Notes under the pieces: generated by a model
Told to the model about the DNA's origin: nothing
The model's database searches: none
The model's input: the letters and a program-made list of their open reading frames with translations, nothing else
Shown: positions 1-5,525 of the stretch, in pieces
Layout: every line of letters begins with the position of its first letter
Numbering within the stretch: position 1 is the first letter of the stretch
Translations under genes and position numbers: made by a program
NCBI GenBank assembly: GCA_023422555.1
Contig: JAFAGQ010000286.1
Span: forward strand, 1-5,795
DNA from: Pseudomonadota bacterium
GTDB taxonomy: Bacteria; Pseudomonadota; Gammaproteobacteria; Burkholderiales; Burkholderiaceae_B
Direction: 5' to 3'
DNA: 5,795 nucleotides

Positions 1-175
1 GCGTATGCGCGCCCAGCAGCGCCGGCCGGCCCATTTCCGATTGGGTACTTCTGACTTCCTGCATCAGGTTGACGTTGGTTGAGCCCACCTGCTCAACCCA
101 GGCGATCCCGGCAAAATCCGGCAAAGCCGAATAAAGCGTCTTCTGCAAAACGGAAGCACTTGGCAATAACGACAT
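1..175 (-). CDS. birA: Biotin-[acetyl-CoA-carboxylase] ligase (BirA/BPL), N-terminal fragment
   Basis: The 58 visible residues begin MSLLPSASVLQKTL and contain WVEQVGSTN followed by GRPALLGAHT at the window edge. This matches the start of the catalytic domain of biotin-protein ligases, where a GSTN motif precedes a strand leading to the biotin-binding GRGR loop, which would lie just outside the window. BirA makes biotinyl-AMP from biotin and ATP and transfers biotin to the acetyl-CoA carboxylase carrier protein AccB in the cytoplasm. No N-terminal helix-turn-helix precedes the catalytic part, so this looks like a monofunctional ligase without the E. coli-type repressor domain. The start is well fixed: the ATG at 175 lies 3 nt after the waaA stop, and that stop is in the same frame. 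A weak GAAG ribosome site lies inside the last waaA codons, so translation is probably coupled. In Bordetella a pantothenate kinase gene (baf/coaX) follows birA; this cannot be seen here. The assignment rests on a short stretch. Confidence 0.82.
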   Translation of the reverse strand, partial: MSLLPSASVLQKTLYSALPDFAGIAWVEQVGSTNVNLMQEVRSTQSEMGRPALLGAHT

Positions 176-178
176 AAT

Positions 179-1564
179 CTACTTCAAATAAGGTTGCAGC
201 GCCGACATGATCCTGTCGGTTGCGCCTTCGTGCAGAGAGAGCCATTCCTTGGCAGCACGACCCATGCCCAGGCGCAGTTCGGGATTCTGCAATATCTTCA
301 GCGCCAGCGCCACTGCTTCGGCCGGGGTCTGGGCACGCCGGGCCGCGCCTTCGGTCAGGGCGTCTTCAACCGACTGCTGAAAGTTTCGGGTATGCGGGCC
401 CACGATCACGGGCAGACCCAGCGCACTGGCTTCAATGTGATTCTGTCCGCCCAGTTCTGCAAAGCTGCCGGCCACGATGGCAACATCGGCCATGCCATAA
501 AAGAAGAACATTTCACCGACAGAATCGCCCAGCATGACATCGACTGTACGCAGCTGGCTGTCGGTCGGCATGTCACTGCGTCGACAGAAATCGAGACCAT
601 GTTCCTTCAGTACACTGGCAACTTCATCGAAACGCTGAGGATGCCGGGGCACCACCACAAACAGGGGCGTGGAGTTGACAGGCTGACCGTTAGCGTCCGC
701 CGCGCCTGTAACAGGAGAGGCGGCTGCCCTGCCCTTCTGGTTTTTAATGGTCTGTGCAATCGCCTGGGCAAATGGTTCATCTTCGCCTTCACGAAGGCTG
801 GCGATTGCGATGACCTGGCGTCCAATATGCCGGCGCGCCACCTGTCCCATATGGGACTGTTCGGTGGAAATGCGCAGATCAAACTTCAGATTGCCAACCA
901 CGCGCGTCCGCTTGACTCCGATATCGGCCAGTCGTGCAGAATCAAAATGCGTCTGCGTCAGAATCAGATCGATACTGGTGAGTGCCTTGCGCAGAACGCT
1001 TCCCATTAACTGGCCGCGCCTCAGAGAAGACGGTGAGAAACGGGCACTGGCCACGACAACGGGGATCTTCTGTTTCTTGCTTTCGGCCACCAGATTGGGC
1101 CAGATTTCGCGTTCAATCAGAATGCAGCACCTCGGTTTCCAGTAGTTCAGAAACCCCTGCACCGCTTCCGGAAAATCGTAAGGCATCCATGCCTGGCACA
1201 GTCTGCCGGTATTGATGGCGGGCGCAAAAAGCTTGGCGCCGATAGATCGGCCCGTTTCGGTAAAATGCGTGAGCAGCACGGGCAGGCCCTGATCCAGCAA
1301 TGCCTGAACCAGCGGCTGAGCCGCACGCGTTTCACCCAGACTGACGGCATGCACCCAGACAGGCCTGGAAAAACCGAAAACTGTTTCAGCATAGCCGTCA
1401 TCTTCGTCGCGCGGGCCGGACTGTGCGCGTTGCGCGTATCGGCCGAAACGCTCGTCGCCGCGGATATCCCAGACGCCGCCTGCCCTGCGTGCACGACGCT
1501 GCAGCCACCACAGCAGCAGCGGGGAAGCCAGTCTAAGGGTTGCGGTATAAAAGAAGCGATTCAT
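179..1564 (-). CDS. waaA: 3-deoxy-D-manno-octulosonic acid (Kdo) transferase WaaA
   Basis: This 461-residue membrane-anchored GT30 glycosyltransferase moves Kdo from CMP-Kdo onto the lipid A precursor at the cytoplasmic face of the inner membrane. A hydrophobic N-terminal segment (about residues 5-20) followed by an Arg-rich stretch is the usual anchor. The N-terminal domain has HAVSLGETRA (72-81), with E78 at the expected catalytic glutamate position, then MPYDFPEA (127-134) and EREIWPNL (151-158). The C-terminal GT-B domain has GNLKFD (224-229), ASLREGEDE (255-263), VVPRHPQRF (304-312), GSFAELGGQNHIEAS (366-380) and GPHTRNF (389-395). It is somewhat longer than the roughly 420-430 residues usual for the family. 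The extra length is explained by a polar stretch near 47-66 and an Ala/Gly/Pro-rich linker near 276-300. Most family members have E-T-E before the WPN motif; here it is E-R-E. The ATG at 1564 is preceded only by a weak purine-rich site, which suits translation as a downstream operon gene. Whether it adds one or two Kdo residues cannot be told from sequence. Confidence 0.96.
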   Translation of the reverse strand: MNRFFYTATLRLASPLLLWWLQRRARRAGGVWDIRGDERFGRYAQRAQSGPRDEDDGYAETVFGFSRPVWVHAVSLGETRAAQPLVQALLDQGLPVLLTHFTETGRSIGAKLFAPAINTGRLCQAWMPYDFPEAVQGFLNYWKPRCCILIEREIWPNLVAESKKQKIPVVVASARFSPSSLRRGQLMGSVLRKALTSIDLILTQTHFDSARLADIGVKRTRVVGNLKFDLRISTEQSHMGQVARRHIGRQVIAIASLREGEDEPFAQAIAQTIKNQKGRAAASPVTGAADANGQPVNSTPLFVVVPRHPQRFDEVASVLKEHGLDFCRRSDMPTDSQLRTVDVMLGDSVGEMFFFYGMADVAIVAGSFAELGGQNHIEASALGLPVIVGPHTRNFQQSVEDALTEGAARRAQTPAEAVALALKILQNPELRLGMGRAAKEWLSLHEGATDRIMSALQPYLK

Positions 1565-1607
1565 GTTGTGATTCTTGGTGCCGGTACAAGGACAAGGAGT
1601 CTTTCTA

Positions 1608-2561
1608 TCAGGCCTGCAAAGCCTGTTTCAGTTTTGATACGACCATGTCACGTGTCGGCGGTACCCCGCGGTCACCCAGGCTGGCGGTAAAGCCTGAACC
1701 CTCCAGCGGCGTGCGTACCGGTGTGGATGCGCTGTAAATGCCGATGGTAGGACGCCCAAGAGCCGCCGCCAGATGAGTCAGACCGCTATCGAGGCCAACC
1801 ATGATTCTGCAGGCTGCCAACAGTGTAGCAACTTCGGTTAATGACATTCGTGGCAAAACTTCGGCATTATCGAAATCCCGAATAAGCGCCTGCGCCCTTG
1901 CGGTTTCCTTTTCATTGCCGGCCAGCAGTTTCAGGCCAAGGCCGGCCTCTTTCAGAATGCCGAAGACCTCAAGCCAGTCCTGTTCGGGCCAGAGTTTGTC
2001 GTCGCGACTTGCCGAGGGCATGATGACCGCATAATCCTGTATGGGCGTGTTGTCGGTGAAGCGCTGCAGGCCGAAATCGGGCGCACCGGTGTAGGTGTAT
2101 TTCAAGGCAAGCGATGCCAATAGTCGCTGGCGCTGAACGGCAGGCTGCCAGAACTCAACTTTATGGCGCTCGTCATAAAACAGAGAAGCCAGCGACTCTC
2201 TTGCAGAGTGCCAGTCCAGACCGTGGCGACGTCCCTTTGCCTGACGCACCACCCAGGCAGACTTCATCAGCCCCTGCATGTCCAGCACAATGTCGTAGTC
2301 TCGCTGACGCAGATTCTGAATGAAGGCACGACGTTCCACTGTGGTCTCGCGCGACAGCCATTTTTTACGCCAGCGACGATGAGAAATCACAATCACCTCA
2401 TGCACGGCAGGATGCCAGCCGGGGATTTCAGCGAAATTTTCTTCGACAACCCAGTCTATCTGCGCTTCGGGAAAGTGTGAATGAATATCGGAGATGGCCG
2501 GCAGCATATGCACCAGATCGCCGAGAGAAGAAGAACGGACTATCAGGATTTTTTTTATCAT
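1608..2561 (-). CDS. waaC: Lipopolysaccharide heptosyltransferase I WaaC (RfaC)
   Basis: WaaC is a cytoplasmic GT9 glycosyltransferase that adds the first L-glycero-D-manno-heptose, from ADP-heptose, to the Kdo placed by WaaA, the next gene. The 317 residues match the family length (about 320). MIKKILIVRSSSLGD at the N-terminus carries D15, which aligns with the catalytic Asp13 of E. coli WaaC. Further on are LDMQGLMKSA (93-102), SRDDKLWP (185-192), LLAGNEKE (212-219) and the ADP-heptose-binding stretch DSGLTHLAAALGRP (258-271), then GIYSASTP (274-281). I place the start at the ATG at 2561, because it matches the family N-terminus and has AAGGAA upstream. An in-frame ATG at 2588 would add nine residues (MNRAKEHAT) and overlaps the upstream stop as ATGA; translation could be coupled from there. 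An 8-A run covers codons 2-5. The gap to waaA is 43 nt. Confidence 0.95.
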   Translation of the reverse strand: MIKKILIVRSSSLGDLVHMLPAISDIHSHFPEAQIDWVVEENFAEIPGWHPAVHEVIVISHRRWRKKWLSRETTVERRAFIQNLRQRDYDIVLDMQGLMKSAWVVRQAKGRRHGLDWHSARESLASLFYDERHKVEFWQPAVQRQRLLASLALKYTYTGAPDFGLQRFTDNTPIQDYAVIMPSASRDDKLWPEQDWLEVFGILKEAGLGLKLLAGNEKETARAQALIRDFDNAEVLPRMSLTEVATLLAACRIMVGLDSGLTHLAAALGRPTIGIYSASTPVRTPLEGSGFTASLGDRGVPPTRDMVVSKLKQALQA

Positions 2562-2570
2562 GGTGGCGTG

Positions 2571-2576
2571 TTCCTT
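2571..2576 (-). promoter_or_regulatory. Ribosome-binding site deciding the waaC start
   Basis: On the minus strand AAGGAA lies 9 nt before the ATG at 2561. It is the best Shine-Dalgarno match near either candidate waaC start; the ATG at 2588 has only GGA-type matches inside the end of the preceding gene. This favours the shorter WaaC, although the ATGA overlap leaves the longer form possible. Confidence 0.55.
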
Positions 2577-2584
2577 GGCGCGGT

Positions 2585-3394
2585 TCATTCCAGTTCCAGT
2601 TCCGCCAGGATGGGGGCGTGGTCGGAAATGCGTGTCCAGGGACGTCCCTTGAGAACCTGGGCCGACAGTATCGTAAAGCCGCGCTGATACATGCGATCCA
2701 GACGCAACCAGGGGAACATGGCGGGAAACGTTCGTGGAGGCGCAAGCTGGTCTACCGACATCAGACCACGACCGTCCATCATGCTGCGCAGCGAGGTTTT
2801 CAGGCGGGGAAGTTCGGCGTCCACGCGCAGGGGGCTGTTGGCAAACACTTCATGCAGGCCAAGTTCATGATCAAAATACGGTGCCAGCTTTTCGTTCCAG
2901 TCGTTGAAGTCGCCGGCCAGAATCAGAGGCTCATCATCAGGCACCAGGCGTTTGATGCGCTCGATGATTGCCGAGACCTGGCGACCACGACTGCCGGCAA
3001 ACAGACCAAGATGAGCAACAAAACAGTGAACCTTTCTGCCGTCGATTTCGACCCGTGCGTGCAGCACACCCCGCTGTTCCAGACGGTGATCGGAAATATC
3101 TTCGTTCTCGTGATCCAGAATACGAAAGCGCGACAGCAGCGCATTGCCGTGATCGGTATCGGTACGCACCGCATTGCAGCCATAACAGACATCCATGGAC
3201 AAATGGGAAGCCAGCGTATCCTGTTGCGCGTGCAGACATTCCACACGCGTGTTGCGCCCCTGCACTTCCTGCAGAAACACCAGATCGGCTCCGAGTCCTG
3301 TCAGACCGCTTTGCAGGTCCATGAGGGAAACCCGTTTGCCGAAAGCAGACTTACCTTTATGAATGTTGTAACTGACGACTTTGAGTGTGGTCAT
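2585..3394 (-). CDS. Endonuclease/exonuclease/phosphatase (EEP) family protein, YbhP-like
   Basis: This 269-residue protein is a single EEP-fold domain (DNase I/APE1/inositol-phosphatase superfamily), which cleaves phosphoester bonds with a divalent metal. The signature motifs are all present and in order: SYNIHKG (8-14), LQEVQ with E43 as metal ligand (41-45), HGNALLSR (82-89), AHLGLF with H128 (127-132), GDFNDW with D162 and N164 (161-166), LDRMYQRG (232-239) and SDHAPI with the catalytic-type D258-H259 (257-262). It should therefore be active. No signal peptide or membrane segment is evident, which suggests a cytoplasmic protein. The N-terminal YNIHKG and overall size resemble E. coli YbhP, whose substrate is not firmly known; YbhP sits beside a cardiolipin synthase gene, which is not the case here. 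The gene lies 19 nt after the site-2-protease-like gene, and its TGA overlaps an ATG in the waaC frame. The substrate (nucleic acid, phospholipid headgroup or other) cannot be inferred. Confidence 0.9.
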   Translation of the reverse strand: MTTLKVVSYNIHKGKSAFGKRVSLMDLQSGLTGLGADLVFLQEVQGRNTRVECLHAQQDTLASHLSMDVCYGCNAVRTDTDHGNALLSRFRILDHENEDISDHRLEQRGVLHARVEIDGRKVHCFVAHLGLFAGSRGRQVSAIIERIKRLVPDDEPLILAGDFNDWNEKLAPYFDHELGLHEVFANSPLRVDAELPRLKTSLRSMMDGRGLMSVDQLAPPRTFPAMFPWLRLDRMYQRGFTILSAQVLKGRPWTRISDHAPILAELELE

Positions 3395-3400
3395 TTTATT

Positions 3401-3424
3401 TTTATCCGAACATTTATCCGAACA
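3401..3424. repeat. Perfect 12-bp tandem duplication at a gene junction
   Basis: TTTATCCGAACA occurs twice with no gap and no mismatch (3401-3412 and 3413-3424). On the minus strand this is TGTTCGGATAAA twice. The first copy in the direction of transcription encodes the last residues and TAA stop of the site-2-protease-like gene. The second copy lies in the gap before the EEP gene and places a weak GGA ribosome site about 10 nt before its ATG. It looks like a recent slippage duplication that widened the spacer by 12 nt without changing either protein. Confidence 0.9.
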
Positions 3425-4055
3425 GAAACAGCTGTGCCAGCAGATTCAGAACAAACCCGATAACGGGCAGCAGGACCGCCTGCAATATGCCAAAGGCAAT
3501 GAGTCCGAGCAGAATGAAAAAGCCGTATGGCTCCAGCCGCATATAGGCAATTGCCTGGCGCGCCGGCAGAAAGCCGGCAATGATACGGCTTCCATCCATG
3601 GGTGGGATGGGCAGCAGATTGAAGACCATCAGGACGATATTCAGCTGGAACCCGGCAAGCGCCACCTTCCACCAATAGGAATCCATGAGACCTGCACCAA
3701 GCAGTATTCTGGCGGTGATCACCCAGATAATTCCCATCAGCAGATTCGCCAGCGGCCGGGCCAGTGCCAGCAGGACACTATCCCGTTTGGGCTGGGCAAA
3801 ATTCGCTTCGTTGACCGGAATGGGTTTGGGCCAGCCGATCACAAAGCCGGTATTGAGTGCAATCAGCAATAGCGGCACCAGAATGGTACCGATAGGATCG
3901 ATATGTTTGCCCGGATTGAGCGTGAGCCGACCCAGCATGAGCGCCGTGCGATCTCCGAGCTTATGAGCCACATAGCCTCTTGCCGCTTCGGGCAGCGTGA
4001 TGCCCAGAACCAACGGGATGGCATAAATGGTGATGGCGCGGATAATTTCATCCAT
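3414..4055 (-). CDS. Site-2 protease (M50)-like membrane protein lacking the HExxH zinc motif
   Basis: This 213-residue polytopic membrane protein is recognisable as the short bacterial M50B site-2 protease family. It has ITIYAIPLVLGITL in the first membrane segment, then GYVAHKLGD (27-35), GRLTLNPGKHIDPIGT (42-57), GWPKPIPVN (74-82), FNLLPIPPMDGSR (145-157) and the family tail motif LPARQAIAYMRLEPYGFF (163-180). Hydrophobic segments lie near 8-21, 56-73, 94-119, 131-149 and 178-210. Active members carry HExxH in the first segment. Here residues 22-26 read PEAAR, so both zinc-binding histidines are missing; E23 and the distal aspartate ligand D154 remain. The usual ALAGP motif is ALARP (R100). 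The frame is intact and the rest well kept, so this looks like a maintained pseudoprotease rather than a decaying gene. I start at the ATG at 4055, with GGAG 11 nt upstream; a TTG at 4082 would add nine less family-like residues. It is the first gene of the minus-strand block. Its function is unknown; regulation or chaperoning of membrane proteins is speculation. Confidence 0.85.
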   Translation of the reverse strand: MDEIIRAITIYAIPLVLGITLPEAARGYVAHKLGDRTALMLGRLTLNPGKHIDPIGTILVPLLLIALNTGFVIGWPKPIPVNEANFAQPKRDSVLLALARPLANLLMGIIWVITARILLGAGLMDSYWWKVALAGFQLNIVLMVFNLLPIPPMDGSRIIAGFLPARQAIAYMRLEPYGFFILLGLIAFGILQAVLLPVIGFVLNLLAQLFLFG

Positions 4056-4209
4056 GGTAATGCGCGCTCCGGCCACAAGCAAACGCGTACGTGTCAGCGC
4101 AGGCCGAAAGCACGTATCGGCCGCTGATGCGACAAGGATTCACAGGGGAGACTTCCGGCGCGAACTGCGCAACTTTCACAACTGGATTCAGCATATTTTT
4201 CATATACCT

Positions 4210-4237
4210 ATTTTATCCGTGAAAACCGGAAAATGAA
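4210..4237 (-). promoter_or_regulatory. Candidate sigma70 promoter for the minus-strand LPS-core block
   Basis: On the minus strand a TTCATT -35-like hexamer (4232-4237) is followed by a 16-nt spacer and a TAAAAT -10-like hexamer (4210-4215). The -10 matches the consensus at five of six positions and the -35 at three of six. It sits in the most AT-rich part of the gap and would give a leader of roughly 150 nt before the ATG at 4055. Other AT-rich hexamers nearby could serve instead. Confidence 0.28.
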
Positions 4238-4250
4238 TGTCAGGATGACA
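4238..4250. repeat. Small inverted repeat TGTCA-GGA-TGACA
   Basis: TGTCA (4238-4242) and TGACA (4246-4250) form a perfect 5-bp dyad around a 3-nt centre. It borders the candidate minus-strand -35 and could be an operator half-site pair. A dyad this short is expected by chance at some frequency, and I cannot name a regulator for it. Confidence 0.3.
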
Positions 4251-4304
4251 CCCGGGGATTATTTCAGCTGCGATGAATATCTTGCATTCGGTTACGGGTT
4301 TTGC

Positions 4305-4332
4305 CGGCTTTTGTAGCAGGTTACCGTATAAA
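4305..4332 (+). promoter_or_regulatory. Candidate promoter for the YpfJ-family gene
   Basis: TATAAA (4327-4332, within TATAAAAT) is the best -10-like hexamer upstream of the plus-strand gene, giving a leader of about 75 nt. The -35 is poor: CGGCTT with a 16-nt spacer (4305-4310), or TTGCCG at 4301-4306 with an overlong 20-nt spacer. The call depends mainly on the -10 and its position. Confidence 0.3.
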
Positions 4333-4399
4333 ATCGGAACGCAGTCATAACACATTCATAAAAAAGAGTCAGCGTGTCGGATTCCGGCATGCTTGCATG

Positions 4400-4406
4400 A
4401 GAGGGA
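4400..4406 (+). promoter_or_regulatory. Ribosome-binding site of the YpfJ-family gene
   Basis: AGAGGGA ends 6 nt before the ATG at 4413. It is a good purine-rich Shine-Dalgarno match at normal spacing and supports that start. Confidence 0.65.
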
Positions 4407-4412
4407 AATAAT

Positions 4413-5282
4413 ATGCGATTAGATGACCAGGAACAAAGCAGTAACGTGGAAGACCGCCGCGGGGCGGGCGGATTCCGTGGCGGCGGTGGTATGCGCCTGG
4501 GCGGAGGAAAAATAGGCATCGGCACCATTGTGGTTGCGCTGGCGGCCTGGTACTTCCTGGGCATCAATCCGATGGCGATTCTGGGCGGCGGAGAGATCGT
4601 GCAGGAACCCGCGCAGCAGAGTCAGCAGTCTGGTGCACCTGTGGCCAACGATGAGGATAAGGTTTTTATTTCCAAGGTACTGAAAACCACAGAGAATGTC
4701 TGGTCCGGCATTTTCAAGGCCAATGGCGCAACCTACCAGCCCCCTGCCCTGGTGCTGTATAGCGGCGCCACGCGCTCCGGCTGTGGCGTCGGTCAGTCTG
4801 CCATGGGCCCTTTCTACTGTCCTGAAGATCGCAAAGTCTATCTGGATATGAGCTTTTTCCACCAGATGGGTGCACAAATGGGTGTGCAGGGTGACTTCGC
4901 ACAAGGCTACGTGCTGGCACACGAGGTGGGACACCACGTGCAGAATCTGCTGGGCGTGATGGACAAAGTGGCACAGGCCCGCAGCAGCATGAACGAAAGG
5001 CAGGCCAATGATCTGTCTGTTCGCGTGGAACTGCAGGCGGACTGCTTTGCCGGCATCTGGGCCCATGAACTGCAGAAAGAAGGCACCGTGATTGAAGATG
5101 GCGATATCGAAGAAGCCATGAATGCCGCATCTGCAGTGGGTGACGACAAGATACAGCAACAAACGCAAGGACACGTGGTGCCGGACTCATTCACTCACGG
5201 CTCGTCTGAACAGCGCATGACGTGGTTCAAGCGAGGCCTCGCCAGCGGCGATCTGAAGCAGTGCAATACGTTTGAGCAGTAA
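4413..5282 (+). CDS. ypfJ: Neutral zinc metallopeptidase, YpfJ/KPN_02809 family
   Basis: This 289-residue protein is a membrane-anchored putative zinc metallopeptidase of the YpfJ family (Pfam Zn_peptidase, PF04228). The N-terminus has the family pattern: a short charged start with NVEDRRG (11-17), a glycine-rich run (17-37) and one hydrophobic segment (about 35-50) followed by INPMAIL. The catalytic region holds HEVGHHVQ (170-177), an HExxH zinc site with E171 as the general base. ELQADCFAGIWAH (206-218) follows, and E206 or D210 is the likely third ligand. Other family stretches are SGATRSGCGVGQSAMGPFYCP (117-137), with C124 and C136, VYLDMSFF (142-149) and the C-terminal HGSSEQRMTWFKRG. 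The single segment with no cleavable signal suggests an inner-membrane anchor; the side facing the catalytic domain is not certain from sequence. Length is typical. It is apparently monocistronic, transcribed away from the LPS block and closed by a terminator. The physiological substrate of the family is not known. Confidence 0.93.
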   Translation: MRLDDQEQSSNVEDRRGAGGFRGGGGMRLGGGKIGIGTIVVALAAWYFLGINPMAILGGGEIVQEPAQQSQQSGAPVANDEDKVFISKVLKTTENVWSGIFKANGATYQPPALVLYSGATRSGCGVGQSAMGPFYCPEDRKVYLDMSFFHQMGAQMGVQGDFAQGYVLAHEVGHHVQNLLGVMDKVAQARSSMNERQANDLSVRVELQADCFAGIWAHELQKEGTVIEDGDIEEAMNAASAVGDDKIQQQTQGHVVPDSFTHGSSEQRMTWFKRGLASGDLKQCNTFEQ

Positions 5283-5361
5283 TGGCCGGAGATGTATTGC
5301 AGCGCCTGGAAGTGAGAAGATAGTCGGGCGACACTGAGTTGGAAAAACCGCAACAGAACAG

Positions 5362-5393
5362 AAACGGGACCTTCGGGTTCCGTTTTCTTTTTC
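5362..5393 (+). terminator. Intrinsic terminator with UUCG tetraloop
   Basis: AAACGGGACC (5362-5371) pairs with GGTTCCGTTT (5376-5385) to give a 10-bp stem with one G-U wobble. It closes a TTCG tetraloop and is followed by TCTTTTTC. It stands 79 nt after the stop of the YpfJ-family gene and is a textbook rho-independent terminator for it. The A-rich 5' flank means it may also work to some extent for the convergent gene. Confidence 0.88.
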
Positions 5394-5424
5394 ATTGCTG
5401 TTTTAATCAGTTGCGATTGATTAT

Positions 5425-5503
5425 CGACCGCCGTTTTTATCGATCGGCGTTTTTGTCGATCGGCGTTTTGTCGATCGGCGTTTTTATCGGCTGCGGTTTT
5501 TAC
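5425..5503. repeat. Short 16-bp tandem repeat array, about five units
   Basis: Units with consensus CGATCGGCGTTTTTRT follow each other at 5425-5440, 5441-5456, 5457-5471 (15 bp, one T short), 5472-5487 and 5488-5503. The middle three are nearly identical; the outer two have several differences. Each unit has the palindrome CGATCG, or a variant, and a run of four or five T. A period of 15-16 is not a multiple of three, and no credible gene covers it, so it is non-coding. It lies between the terminator and the end of the convergent gene. One possible 5-bp stem (5429-5433 with 5445-5449) followed by a T-run occurs in the first two units. Confidence 0.85.
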
Positions 5504-5525
5504 AGCTTGCAGTGTACTATCGGCT

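Larger units (their letters stand above)
4056..4412. other. Divergent intergenic region
   Basis: These 357 nt separate the start of the minus-strand block from the start of the plus-strand metallopeptidase gene and must supply promoters for both. I see no credible ORF, tRNA or riboswitch. The part next to the minus-strand gene (4056-4180) is GC-rich and may be a long 5' leader. The centre (4188-4235) is AT-rich. GGTTAC occurs twice (4290-4295 and 4319-4324). A small dyad and two weak promoter candidates are listed separately. Confidence 0.7.

Noticed and set aside
194..1009. Long plus-strand open frame (271 codons) antisense to waaA
   Set aside because: It lies wholly opposite a gene with clear GT30 motifs, and its translation resembles no family. 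It is explained by codon bias in the real gene.
2477..3463. Plus-strand open frame (328 codons) opposite the EEP gene and both its junctions
   Set aside because: The minus strand has every EEP signature motif in order. The plus-strand frame crosses two gene junctions and shows no recognisable domain.
3414..4055. Pseudogene call for the site-2-protease-like gene
   Set aside because: The frame is complete, the length is normal for the family and distal motifs are intact. Loss of the zinc histidines alone suggests an inactive but maintained protein.
4056..4082. Longer site-2-protease-like protein from the TTG at 4082
   Set aside because: TTG is a weak start, the nine added residues do not look like the family, and the ATG at 4055 has a GGAG site and begins the conserved first membrane segment.
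4419..5174. Minus-strand open frame (251 codons) opposite the YpfJ-family gene
   Set aside because: The plus-strand frame has HEVGH, a good ribosome site and the full family length. The antisense frame has no motif or suitable start context.
5425..5503. CRISPR array
   Set aside because: Units are directly adjacent with no unique spacers, are only 15-16 bp long, and no cas genes are present.
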